64,000 bases of DNA from Rhodococcus sp. SBT000017 (GTDB taxonomy: Bacteria; Actinomycetota; Actinomycetes; Mycobacteriales; Mycobacteriaceae), in assembly GCF_003688915.1 (NCBI RefSeq), contig NZ_REFU01000001.1, positions 992,001-1,056,000 on the forward strand, read 5' to 3'. The notes below the pieces were generated by a model. That model did no database searches. It was not told the DNA's origin and was given only the letters and a program-made list of their open reading frames with translations. Below are positions 8,461 to 16,448 of this stretch, one piece after another; the first letter of the stretch is position 1, and every line of letters begins with the position of its first letter. The translations under genes were made by a program, and so were the position numbers.

Positions 8461-9227
8461 GCACCCGTGGCCGGAATCGACTCCAGATTGGTCAGGTTCT
8501 CCAGGCTGATCCGACGCCGGTCGTAGAGCTTGACGGACACCGGATAGGTGTCGTCGTTCCCCAGATCGGGTCCGAAGGTGTCGGTACCGAGGGCACCTCT
8601 ATCGGCGAGCCTGCCCGTGTCGATCAACCACTGCGCCGCCTCCGCGGAGAACCCGGGTTGGTGCGTCACACCGTCCGCGTCCGCGTTGGCGTAGGCATCG
8701 GTCCCCCAGCGTGACGCCCATCCGGTCCACAGAATGACAGCCGCCCCTCGCGGAATGGCTCCGTTGACTGCTTCCCAGTTCTGCAGGTCGGCCACCGTCA
8801 CGGCGTAATCGGCGTCGGCGGCCGCCCGATCACGAATGTCGATCTTCACCGCAGGCAGAAACAGATCCTCCGGATCGAGCTGGTCGGCGGTCAGCCCACC
8901 TTCCTGGAAGTGTGCGGGCGCTCCCCAGTGCGTGCCGGTGTGCTCGCCCTCCTTGACGTACTGGAGGTAGAAGCCGTCGTCGGCGACGGTGAACGCCGTC
9001 TCGAGCGAGAATTCGGGATCGCCGGGAAAGATCGGGGTGAGCGCCGGATCGTTGATGTGCGACAGCGACACGATCCGGAGCAGTCGGTCCAACGGAACGG
9101 CCGGTGTCGGCGGCTGCGCCGAGCCGGTACCGGGCAGAGCGTCGGCGGTGGCGGGTGCCACCAGACGGGCCCCGATCACCACTGCCAAACCTGTTGTCGC
9201 ACGGCGAAAGAGCTGCCTTCTCTTCAT
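8376..9227 (-). CDS. Exported cyclase family protein (kynurenine formamidase-like)
   Basis: A 283-residue member of the metal-dependent cyclase/kynurenine formamidase superfamily. Typical parts are LSHINDPALTPIFPGDPEF, a metal-binding HTGTHWGAPAHF motif, and AVILWTGWASRWG. The N-terminus MKRRQLFRRATTGLAVVIGA resembles a twin-arginine signal peptide, followed by an ATADA cleavage-like site, so the protein is probably exported folded. The substrate is unknown; family members hydrolyse formamides or cyclic amides. I chose ATG at 9227 because the longer frame start at 9275 would put a charged tail before the signal peptide. Its end overlaps the diguanylate cyclase gene in antisense. Confidence 0.82.
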   Translation of the reverse strand: MKRRQLFRRATTGLAVVIGARLVAPATADALPGTGSAQPPTPAVPLDRLLRIVSLSHINDPALTPIFPGDPEFSLETAFTVADDGFYLQYVKEGEHTGTHWGAPAHFQEGGLTADQLDPEDLFLPAVKIDIRDRAAADADYAVTVADLQNWEAVNGAIPRGAAVILWTGWASRWGTDAYANADADGVTHQPGFSAEAAQWLIDTGRLADRGALGTDTFGPDLGNDDTYPVSVKLYDRRRISLENLTNLESIPATGAYVLVGGPINRSGSGSPATIFGLVPRIA

Positions 9228-9306
9228 ATCCCCGACCCACCTCTCGTCGGCGCCCCGTGCGCCGCCCCGAGGCAACCCTAGGCCACGTCGAGCACGGACG
9301 GCAGTA

Positions 9307-11331
9307 TCAACCGATTCGAATCGGGTCTATCTGAACCCGCACTCCACCGCCGAGTTTCTTGGCACTGCGCGACGCCTGAGCGGTGGCCAGCGCACGCGCC
9401 AACGCCGCCCCGGTGCTGCGCGGTACGCGTATCAACAGGCGCTGCACATCACCGGGAAGTACGTCCTCACCGCCGCCCGCGGGTGCCCGTTGGCCGTCCG
9501 GCAGGTCGACCGGCCCGAGTATTTCCACTGCCTCGGGCAGATCTGCACTCTCCACCAACGCCGTGATCGCATCGGTGGTTCCGTCGATCGCCGCGACGTG
9601 CACGGCGGGCGGGAACCGTACCTCGACTCTTTCGTCCAACTGGCTTCGGGCGTGCCACAGTGGATCCCAGCGAACCAGCGCCTGCACCGTGGGTATCTCG
9701 GACTCGGCGACGACGACCACGCGGCCACCAGCCGTGCCCGGCCGGACCAAGGCCGCGGCCGTCATCCACCGACGCAGTGTCTCCTCTGCCGCGCGCAGGT
9801 CCGCCCGGCCGAGGAGAGCCCAGCCGTCCAGCAAGAGGGCCGCGCCGTACCCGCCGTCGACCGTCGGCTCGGCGCCGACGGTCGACACGACCAGACCGGC
9901 ACCGGGTTGGACGGCGTCGAGCACGGCGGCGCCTCCCGAGTTGTGTATGGGTACGCCGGGAAATGCCCGTCCCAGTTCCTCGGCGGTGCGGCCCGCGCCG
10001 ATCACGACTGCACGCAGGTTGCGTGATCCGCACACCGTGCACCGATGCGCGGTGTCGGCGATTCCACACCACGAGCACGTCGGACTGCCGGCTCCGTCGC
10101 TTCCAGGGGCGGAGGGCAGAGCCAACGGCCCGTTGCACCGGCGACACCGAGCCGGATGCCGACACTTCGCGCATGCCAGTGACGGCACGTACCCGCCGCG
10201 CGGAACTTGCACCAGCACAGGCGAATCGGCCTTCAGTGCAGCGCGCGCAGCCTCGAACGCGATCGCGGGCAACCGGGCGACACGGGCTGCAGGATCCCGC
10301 GCGAGCGCATGGTCCGAGTCCGACAAGGCCACCACGTGGGGTTGACGCTCACGGACCAGCTCACGAGGAGCCACCAGGTCGTGTGCCCAACCGGAATCGA
10401 CGAGAGCTTCCGCCTCCGCCGTCCGCGAATGTCCGCCGATGACGACCGCGGCCCCGGATACGTGCGCTCGGAGCAACGCAACTTCTCTGGCGTGCGGATA
10501 CGGCGAGCGGGGCTCGGCGAAACTGTCGTCACCGTCGTCCCAGACGGCAATCATGCCCAGAGTGGACACCGGAGCGAACACTGCGCTGCGGGTCCCCACC
10601 ACGACGACCGGGCCCGATCGCAGACCGCGCAACCATTGCCGATACCGCTTCGCCGGGCCCAATCCGGCCGACAACGCCACCACCCGGTCGGCACCGAGCA
10701 GAGCCGTGCAGGCCGCCTCCAGCCGATCGAGGTCTCGCTGATCGGGTACCACCACCACCGCGGATCGACCGCCGGCGACGGTCACCGCAGCGGCCTCCGC
10801 CAGCCGCACCGGCCACCGCTCACCGGGCAACGCCTGCCATACCGCCCGCGGTATGCGTCCCGATGCCAACGCGTCGAGGAAGTTCGAGCCGTGGGTGTAT
10901 ACCGACCAGGCTGCCCGGTCGATGGCCGGCTCGACCGGCGGCTCGACGACGGGCGTCTGTTCCGCCTCGACTCGGGCGTGGCGAGCCGGGATCGCCAGAC
11001 GCAGCACGTCCGCTCTGGTCCCGGCGTACCGATCGGCCACCGCCTCGGCCAGTTCCGCGATCTCCGGGGTCAGAACTCGCTCCGCCGACACCACCCGATC
11101 GAGCCAGCCGAGCTTGCCGGAATGCTCGGTCTCGGCCAGTCTGGCCAACACGAAACCGTCGACCAGTCGGCCTGCGAACCGAACCCGAACTCGCACCCCG
11201 GGTTGAGCATCACTGCTCATCTCCTCGGAAACGAGGTAGTCGAACTCTCGGTCGAGATGCGGCAGCGGCAACATCGGGAGAATGCGCGCGATCGGAAGAT
11301 CCGACGCCGCCACCCGCGCTACGCCCGCCAC
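9307..11331 (-). CDS. priA: Primosomal protein N' (PriA), actinobacterial form without ATPase motifs
   Basis: PriA reloads the replisome at stalled forks. This 674-residue protein has the 3'-DNA-binding N-terminal domain (PIARILPMLPLPHLDREFDYLV), a helicase-like core and the zinc module with cysteine pairs (CAKCRHPARCRRC, CSWCG, CTVCGSRN). The Walker A position reads GGRSAVVVVPDQRD instead of GxGKT, and the DEAH position is WDDGDDSF, so ATP hydrolysis is probably lost. This degeneration is known in actinobacterial PriA and is not a sequencing fault. GTG at 11331 is preferred because AGGAGG lies just upstream; an ATG at 11376 is the outer alternative. It follows metK, as in mycobacteria. Confidence 0.93.
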   Translation of the reverse strand: MAGVARVAASDLPIARILPMLPLPHLDREFDYLVSEEMSSDAQPGVRVRVRFAGRLVDGFVLARLAETEHSGKLGWLDRVVSAERVLTPEIAELAEAVADRYAGTRADVLRLAIPARHARVEAEQTPVVEPPVEPAIDRAAWSVYTHGSNFLDALASGRIPRAVWQALPGERWPVRLAEAAAVTVAGGRSAVVVVPDQRDLDRLEAACTALLGADRVVALSAGLGPAKRYRQWLRGLRSGPVVVVGTRSAVFAPVSTLGMIAVWDDGDDSFAEPRSPYPHAREVALLRAHVSGAAVVIGGHSRTAEAEALVDSGWAHDLVAPRELVRERQPHVVALSDSDHALARDPAARVARLPAIAFEAARAALKADSPVLVQVPRGGYVPSLACAKCRHPARCRRCNGPLALPSAPGSDGAGSPTCSWCGIADTAHRCTVCGSRNLRAVVIGAGRTAEELGRAFPGVPIHNSGGAAVLDAVQPGAGLVVSTVGAEPTVDGGYGAALLLDGWALLGRADLRAAEETLRRWMTAAALVRPGTAGGRVVVVAESEIPTVQALVRWDPLWHARSQLDERVEVRFPPAVHVAAIDGTTDAITALVESADLPEAVEILGPVDLPDGQRAPAGGGEDVLPGDVQRLLIRVPRSTGAALARALATAQASRSAKKLGGGVRVQIDPIRIG

Positions 11332-11421
11332 CGCACCTCCTCCTCGATTCTCACCCCACACTCGATGTCGGAGCACCGAGCCGGTGCGAGCAGGGTACGT
11401 GCAGAACGGTCGAAGCCGAAC

Positions 11422-12636
11422 TCAGAGTCCGGCAGCCTCGCGGAGCTTGCCTGCGCGATCGGTGGACTCCCACGGAAGATCGATGTCGGTGCGGCCGAAG
11501 TGACCGTACGCCGCAGTGGGTGCGTAGATCGGTCGCAGCAGATCCAGATCACGAATGATGGCACCGGGACGCAAGTCGAACACCTCGCTGATCGCCGCCT
11601 GAATACGCGCGGGATCGGTCTTCTCGGTGCCGAACGTCTCGACGAACAACCCGACCGGCGCGGCCTTGCCGATGGCGTACGCCACCTGGACCTCGATGCG
11701 ATCGGCGAGCCCGGCCGCGACAGCGTTCTTCGCGACCCAGCGCATCGCGTACGCGGCGCTGCGGTCGACCTTGGACGGGTCCTTGCCGGAGAACGCACCG
11801 CCGCCATGCCGTGCCATGCCGCCGTAGGTGTCGACGATGATCTTGCGACCGGTCAACCCGGCGTCACCCATCGGTCCACCGAGCACGAACTTTCCGGTGG
11901 GATTGACCAACAGACGTACATCGGACGTGTCCAGCGTCGGCACGTCCAACTCGGCGAGAACCGACCCGAGCACCTTCTCCCTGATATCGGGAGTGAGCAG
12001 GTTGTCGAGATCGATGTCGGCTGCATGCTGGGTCGAGATCACCACGGTGTCGAGGCGAACGGCGTTGTCACCGTCGTATTCGATCGTCACCTGCGTCTTG
12101 CCGTCCGGACGCAGGTACGGCAGCACGCCACTCTTGCGGACCTCGGTCAGTCGCCGAGAAAGCCGGTGTGCCAACGCGATCGGCAACGGCATCAGCTCGG
12201 GAGTGTCGGTGTTGGCGTACCCGAACATCAACCCCTGATCGCCAGCACCCTGACGGTCGATCTCGTCGTCGGACAGTCCTTCGACTCGGGCCTCGTGCGA
12301 ATGATCGACGCCCTGAGCAATCTCGGGAGACTGCGCGCCGATCGCGACGTTCACGCCGCACGAATTTCCGTCGAACCCCTTGGCCGACGAGTCGTACCCG
12401 ATCTCGAGCACCTTCTCGCGCACGATCTTGGGGATGTCGGCATACGCGGTGGTGTTGACCTCACCCGCGACATGCACCTGGCCGGTGGTGACCAGAGTCT
12501 CCACGGCCACCCGAGCCCGCGGATCCTCCGTCAACAGAGCATCGAGAATCGAATCGCTGATGGCGTCACAGATCTTGTCGGGATGACCCTCTGTGACGGA
12601 CTCGCTGGTGAAAAGCCGACTACCGGACTTGCTCAC
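11422..12636 (-). CDS. metK: S-adenosylmethionine synthetase
   Basis: MetK makes S-adenosylmethionine from methionine and ATP. The 404-residue length is standard. Signature motifs are [13 protein letters not shown] (ATP site), [12 protein letters not shown] (methionine/ATP loop) and [16 protein letters not shown] (P-loop-like). GTG at 12636 follows AGAGGAAG at a good distance; the reading frame extends upstream to 12747, but that part matches nothing in the family. The leader between this gene and coaBC is 182 bases and contains an 8-bp hairpin. Confidence 0.97.
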   Translation of the reverse strand: MSKSGSRLFTSESVTEGHPDKICDAISDSILDALLTEDPRARVAVETLVTTGQVHVAGEVNTTAYADIPKIVREKVLEIGYDSSAKGFDGNSCGVNVAIGAQSPEIAQGVDHSHEARVEGLSDDEIDRQGAGDQGLMFGYANTDTPELMPLPIALAHRLSRRLTEVRKSGVLPYLRPDGKTQVTIEYDGDNAVRLDTVVISTQHAADIDLDNLLTPDIREKVLGSVLAELDVPTLDTSDVRLLVNPTGKFVLGGPMGDAGLTGRKIIVDTYGGMARHGGGAFSGKDPSKVDRSAAYAMRWVAKNAVAAGLADRIEVQVAYAIGKAAPVGLFVETFGTEKTDPARIQAAISEVFDLRPGAIIRDLDLLRPIYAPTAAYGHFGRTDIDLPWESTDRAGKLREAAGL

Positions 12637-12661
12637 GGACTTCCTCTCGACGCATGTTCCT

Positions 12662-12691
12662 GCCCGACCCGACGCCTCGCGCCGGTCGGGC
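12662..12691 (-). other. Hairpin in the metK leader
   Basis: GCCCGACC at 12662-12669 and GGTCGGGC at 12684-12691 form a perfect 8-bp stem with a 14-base loop, 26 bases before the metK start codon. It could be a small terminator after coaBC, or part of a 5' leader. It does not match a SAM riboswitch class that I can recognise by eye, so no riboswitch is called. Confidence 0.4.
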
Positions 12692-12818
12692 ACTCCACGA
12701 AAATTTGACGTTCCCTCGGTGTTATCGCCCCTGCCGGAGCCAGGCAAACCTCTACGGCACTACACGTGGCGCTCAGCACGGTAACCGGTGCGACATCGAT
12801 CGTGCACCCTCGCCGCCA

Positions 12819-14069
12819 TCACGGAGTGGACTTCGGTCGAGGACTCCGTGCGTCGAGCATCTGCGCCACCGAATCCAGGACGCGGCTCGCGAGAAGTGCT
12901 TTCGAACCCTCACCGAGCGCAGCCTCGGAACCGTCGGATCCGAGCAACCATCCGTCGTTGTGGTCGACCTCGAAGGCCTTGCCGTCACCGACAGCGTTGA
13001 CCACGAGCAGGTCGCAGCCCTTGCGTTCGAGCTTGGCCCGCGCATACGTCAACACGTCTCCGTCCGCGTCCCCGGTCTCGGCGGCGAATCCGACGATGAC
13101 CGTCGACGATTCGAGCTCACCGTCGCGGCGAGCCGAGACGAGGCCAGCGAGGATGTCGTCGTTGCGGACCAGCGGGATAGACGACGGCTCGTTCGACCCC
13201 TTCTTGATCTTGCTGCCCGCGATGGACTCCGGGCGGAAGTCGGCGACCGCGGCCGCCATCACGACTGCATCGACACCGACGGCACGTTTGCGAACGGCGT
13301 CCTGCATGTCCGACGCCGTCTTGACGTGCACGACGTCGACCGCGGCCGGAGCGTCGAGGTCGCTGGTGTATCCGGCGACCAACGTCACCTGGGCTCCGCG
13401 TTGCGCAGCCACACGTGCGAGCGCGTATCCCTGCTTGCCGGAGCTTCGATTGCCCAGAAAACGGACCGGGTCGAGAGGCTCACGAGTGCCGCCGGCAGAC
13501 ACCAGAACGTGGCGTCCTTCGAGGTCCCGAGGAAGCGCATCGGCTCGCTCGGTCACGAGCATCGAGAGCGCGAAGATCTCGTCGGGCTCGGGTAGTCGAC
13601 CCGACCCGGTGTCGCGACCGGTCAGACGCCCCGACGCCGGTTCGATCACGTGCGTACCGCGTGAGCGAAGGGTCGCGACGTTGGTGACCGTGGCGGGGTG
13701 CTCCCACATCTCGGTGTGCATCGCGGGAGCCAGGACCACCGGACACCGCGCGGTGAGCAGGGTGGCCGTCAGAAGGTCATCGGCCCGTCCCCCGGCGATG
13801 CGGGCCATGAGGTCCGCGGTGGCCGGAGCGACGACGACGAGGTCCGCCTCTTGGCCCAGGCGCACGTGCGGGACTTCCGGCACATCTGCGAAGACCCCGG
13901 TGTGCACCGGTTGACCGGACAGCGCCTCGAACGTCGCGCGCCCGACGAACTCCAGAGCGGACGCGGTAGGAATCACCCGTACCTGATGCCCACTCTCGGT
14001 GAAACTGCGGATGAGCGAACAACTCTTGTAGGCGGCGATACCTCCGCCGACTCCTACGACAACGTGCAA
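12819..14069 (-). CDS. coaBC: Bifunctional phosphopantothenoylcysteine decarboxylase/synthetase (Dfp)
   Basis: CoaBC performs two successive coenzyme A steps: CoaB joins cysteine to 4'-phosphopantothenate, and CoaC decarboxylates the product. The 416-residue protein begins with the FMN-binding CoaC domain (GVGGGIAAYKSCSLIRSF, then VVAPATADLMARIAGG and PAMHTEMWEHPA). The CoaB domain follows from about residue 185 (VLVSAGGTREPLDPVRFLGN, MAAAVADFRP, the KIKK dimer loop, and FAAETG). The start is TTG at 14069 with GAGGA eight bases upstream; no better ATG or GTG exists. The order rpoZ-coaBC-metK is conserved in mycobacteria. Confidence 0.95.
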   Translation of the reverse strand: MHVVVGVGGGIAAYKSCSLIRSFTESGHQVRVIPTASALEFVGRATFEALSGQPVHTGVFADVPEVPHVRLGQEADLVVVAPATADLMARIAGGRADDLLTATLLTARCPVVLAPAMHTEMWEHPATVTNVATLRSRGTHVIEPASGRLTGRDTGSGRLPEPDEIFALSMLVTERADALPRDLEGRHVLVSAGGTREPLDPVRFLGNRSSGKQGYALARVAAQRGAQVTLVAGYTSDLDAPAAVDVVHVKTASDMQDAVRKRAVGVDAVVMAAAVADFRPESIAGSKIKKGSNEPSSIPLVRNDDILAGLVSARRDGELESSTVIVGFAAETGDADGDVLTYARAKLERKGCDLLVVNAVGDGKAFEVDHNDGWLLGSDGSEAALGEGSKALLASRVLDSVAQMLDARSPRPKSTP

Positions 14070-14092
14070 GTCAGATGTCCTCTGTGAGGTTC

Positions 14093-14398
14093 TTATTCGC
14101 CTTCGGTGTGCTCGAGCAGGTCCGCGTGGATCTCGCGGAGAGCGATCGACAGCGGCTTCTCCTGCAGACCCGGCTCGACCAGCGGTCCCACGTACTCGAG
14201 GATGCCGTCACCGAGCTGGTTGTAGTAGTCGTTGATCTGACGCGCACGCTTGGCTGCGTAGATCACGAGGGCATACTTGGACGAGGTGCGGGCGAGCAAC
14301 TCGTCGATGGGTGGATTGGTGATGCCGAGCGGCGTGTCGTAGGCCGGCAGAGCGCTGCGTCCGTCGAAGTCGGAAACGGCCGCTGAAATGCTGCTCAC
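14093..14398 (-). CDS. rpoZ: RNA polymerase omega subunit
   Basis: Omega assists folding and assembly of the beta' subunit of RNA polymerase. The 101-residue protein has the typical core: [35 protein letters not shown], followed by VGPLVEP and [10 protein letters not shown]. The start is GTG at 14398. The gene lies between gmk and coaBC with short gaps (23 bases to coaBC, 72 to gmk), as in mycobacteria, so it is probably co-transcribed. Confidence 0.96.
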   Translation of the reverse strand: MSSISAAVSDFDGRSALPAYDTPLGITNPPIDELLARTSSKYALVIYAAKRARQINDYYNQLGDGILEYVGPLVEPGLQEKPLSIALREIHADLLEHTEGE

Positions 14399-14470
14399 TG
14401 ATGATCTCCTGAAATTGCATCGTTGGTGCTACGAACTAGCTGGTCGGGGCCTCGTGCGCCGTGAAACTTG

Positions 14471-15082
14471 TCAGCTGTTGCCGACCGACGACCTACCGAC
14501 CAACAAGGATACCAACTGTTCGCACGAATGGTCGACATCGGTATTGACAACCACCGTGTCGAACTCCTCCTGTGCGGCCAATTCCACCCGTGCGGTCTCC
14601 AACCTCCGCTCGGTGGCCGCGCTCTCCTCGGTCGCGCGACCGACCAGACGAGAGACCAGGTCGTCCCACGTCGGTGGTGCCATGAACACCAGCAGAGCCT
14701 CGGGCTTGGACACCCGCACGGCACGAGCACCGGCCAGATCGAGCTCGAGCAGCACCGGGCTGCCTGCCTCGAGCGCGGCCTCCACGGGTGCGGCCGGAGT
14801 CCCCGACCGCTGCAGACCACCATGGATACTCGCCCACTCGAGCAGCTCGTCGTCGGCGATCATCCGATCGAACTCGCCGGCCGACACGAAGTGGTAATCC
14901 TGACCGTCCACCTCGCCCGGCCGCGGCGATCGCGTCGTGACCGACACGCTGAAGACCAGCTCGGGAAGCGCCGCGCGCACGAGCCGAACGACACTGGACT
15001 TGCCGACGCCGGAGGGGCCGGACAGCACCACCAACCGGCCGCGCTCGTTCTCCGCGACCGATGTCGCCGCAGTGTCATTCAC
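14471..15082 (-). CDS. gmk: Guanylate kinase
   Basis: Gmk phosphorylates GMP or dGMP to the diphosphate with ATP. The 203-residue protein has the P-loop GPSGVGKSS at about residues 22-30, the GMP-binding segment [18 protein letters not shown], and EWASIHGG further on. GTG at 15082 lies five bases after the stop of mihF, so the two are almost certainly one transcript. The adjacent nucleotide and transcription genes fit a growth-linked operon. Confidence 0.96.
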   Translation of the reverse strand: MNDTAATSVAENERGRLVVLSGPSGVGKSSVVRLVRAALPELVFSVSVTTRSPRPGEVDGQDYHFVSAGEFDRMIADDELLEWASIHGGLQRSGTPAAPVEAALEAGSPVLLELDLAGARAVRVSKPEALLVFMAPPTWDDLVSRLVGRATEESAATERRLETARVELAAQEEFDTVVVNTDVDHSCEQLVSLLVGRSSVGNS

Positions 15083-15087
15083 TGTCG

Positions 15088-15408
15088 TCAGGCCTCGAAA
15101 TCGAACTTCGTCAACAGCGCCTTGCGCTGCCGATCGCCGAGACCTCGCAGTCGACGGGTGGGCGCGATCTCCAATTCCGTCATCAACTCCGCGGCCTTGA
15201 CCTTGCCCACCTTCGGCAGGGCCTCGAGCAACGCGGAGACCTTCATCTTTCCGAGAATCTCGTCCGTCTCGGCATCCTCGAGCACTTGCTTGAGATCGGT
15301 GCCGCCGCGCTTGAGACGCTCCTTGAGCTCGGCGCGCGCTTTCCTGGCGATCGCTGCCTTCTCGAGGGCAGCGGCACGCTGCTCGGGGGTCAACTGGGGA
15401 AGGGCCAC
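15088..15408 (-). CDS. mihF: Actinobacterial integration host factor
   Basis: A 106-residue nucleoid protein found only in actinobacteria. It binds and bends DNA and is unrelated to enterobacterial IHF. Seen here: [19 protein letters not shown], an Arg/Lys-rich helix ([15 protein letters not shown]), and the helix-two-turn-helix region [31 protein letters not shown] at 15408 has GGAGG upstream; the frame continues to 15519, but that part is not family sequence. It heads the mihF-gmk-rpoZ-coaBC-metK series. The 209 bases between it and pyrF presumably hold the promoter, which I could not assign. Confidence 0.95.
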   Translation of the reverse strand: MALPQLTPEQRAAALEKAAIARKARAELKERLKRGGTDLKQVLEDAETDEILGKMKVSALLEALPKVGKVKAAELMTELEIAPTRRLRGLGDRQRKALLTKFDFEA

Positions 15409-15617
15409 TGTCGGTTCCTCCGTCTTCTCGTTCTGGGCGATACGACGCACACGATCGCTGTCGGCACGTCGATCATCGGTGTTCCACTGCCACCGGCCGC
15501 GGTCATCGGCGCTCCGCACTGGCGATCCGCGCTGTTCGTCGGCAGCGCTAGCGACCGTACCGACGACTCGCGTTCACCGCTAACTCGCCCCCGAGTGCCG
15601 GAGCGCAGCAGCATCGA

Positions 15618-16448
15618 CTATGCAAGACCGGCTTCGATCTCGTCGCGCAACCGCATCGCCGCGTCACGCAATGCCGTCACCGACGGGCCTGCCGCCAGCA
15701 CACCCCGAGAGGAGTTGGGGAGCAACAGCTCACGCGACTCGCGGAAGATCTCCGCTAGATCGGCAACCGTCGCTCCCTGTGCACCCAGACCCGGGGCGAG
15801 GATGGGCCCGGTGTAGTTCGACAGATCGAGACCATGATCACGAGTGGCACCGACGACCAACCCCACGGTGTCGGCATCGAGGCGATTACGCGCCGCCGCC
15901 GCGTCGACGATCGACTGACCCACCGACCCGCCGTTCGACGTCGCCGCCTGCTGCAGGGCCGAGCCCTCCGCATTCGAGGTTCGAGCCAGCACGAACACAC
16001 CGCGCTGATGTTGCACCGCTCGGTCGACCGTCTCCCCCAGCGAATCGAAGCCCAGGTACGGCGACACCGTGACGGCGTCCGAGGACAACGGAGACGCGGG
16101 GTCCAGCCAAGCCTGTGCGTATGCATCCATCGTGGTGCCGATGTCGCCGCGCTTCGCATCGGCGATCACCAGGGTGCCCGCGTCCCTGAGCACACTGACA
16201 GTGCGTTCGAGCACCGCGTACCCGGCAGATCCGTACGCCTCGAAGAACGCCACCTGAGGCTTGACGATCGCCACCTCACCGACGAACGCCTCGACACACA
16301 GCTCGGCGAACACCTCGAGACCGTCCGCCGAGCGTGGCAACTCCCACGCCTCGAGCAGAGCCGGATGCGGATCGATACCGACACACAGTCGACCGCGCGC
16401 CGCGACCGCGGCCCGAAGCCTGCCCGACCAACTGCGATCGTGCGTCAT
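15618..16448 (-). CDS. pyrF: Orotidine 5'-phosphate decarboxylase
   Basis: PyrF decarboxylates OMP to UMP, the last step of pyrimidine synthesis. The 276-residue length fits the longer actinobacterial subgroup. Visible motifs are [18 protein letters not shown] at the N-terminus, [11 protein letters not shown], and the catalytic [14 protein letters not shown] at 16448 overlaps the TGA of carB by four bases. The gene ends the pyr operon. Confidence 0.96.
   Translation of the reverse strand: MTHDRSWSGRLRAAVAARGRLCVGIDPHPALLEAWELPRSADGLEVFAELCVEAFVGEVAIVKPQVAFFEAYGSAGYAVLERTVSVLRDAGTLVIADAKRGDIGTTMDAYAQAWLDPASPLSSDAVTVSPYLGFDSLGETVDRAVQHQRGVFVLARTSNAEGSALQQAATSNGGSVGQSIVDAAAARNRLDADTVGLVVGATRDHGLDLSNYTGPILAPGLGAQGATVADLAEIFRESRELLLPNSSRGVLAAGPSVTALRDAAMRLRDEIEAGLA

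Noticed and set aside
11332..11376. ATG at 11376 as the priA start
   Set aside because: AGGAGG directly precedes the GTG at 11331, and the extra 15 residues are not family sequence.
10207..12708. An 833-codon open frame on the plus strand
   Set aside because: It lies wholly opposite priA and metK, has the Arg/His/Gly-rich composition of GC-rich antisense frames, and shows no domain.
12637..12818. SAM riboswitch upstream of metK
   Set aside because: Only a simple hairpin is seen; I find none of the conserved multi-helix core of the known SAM classes.
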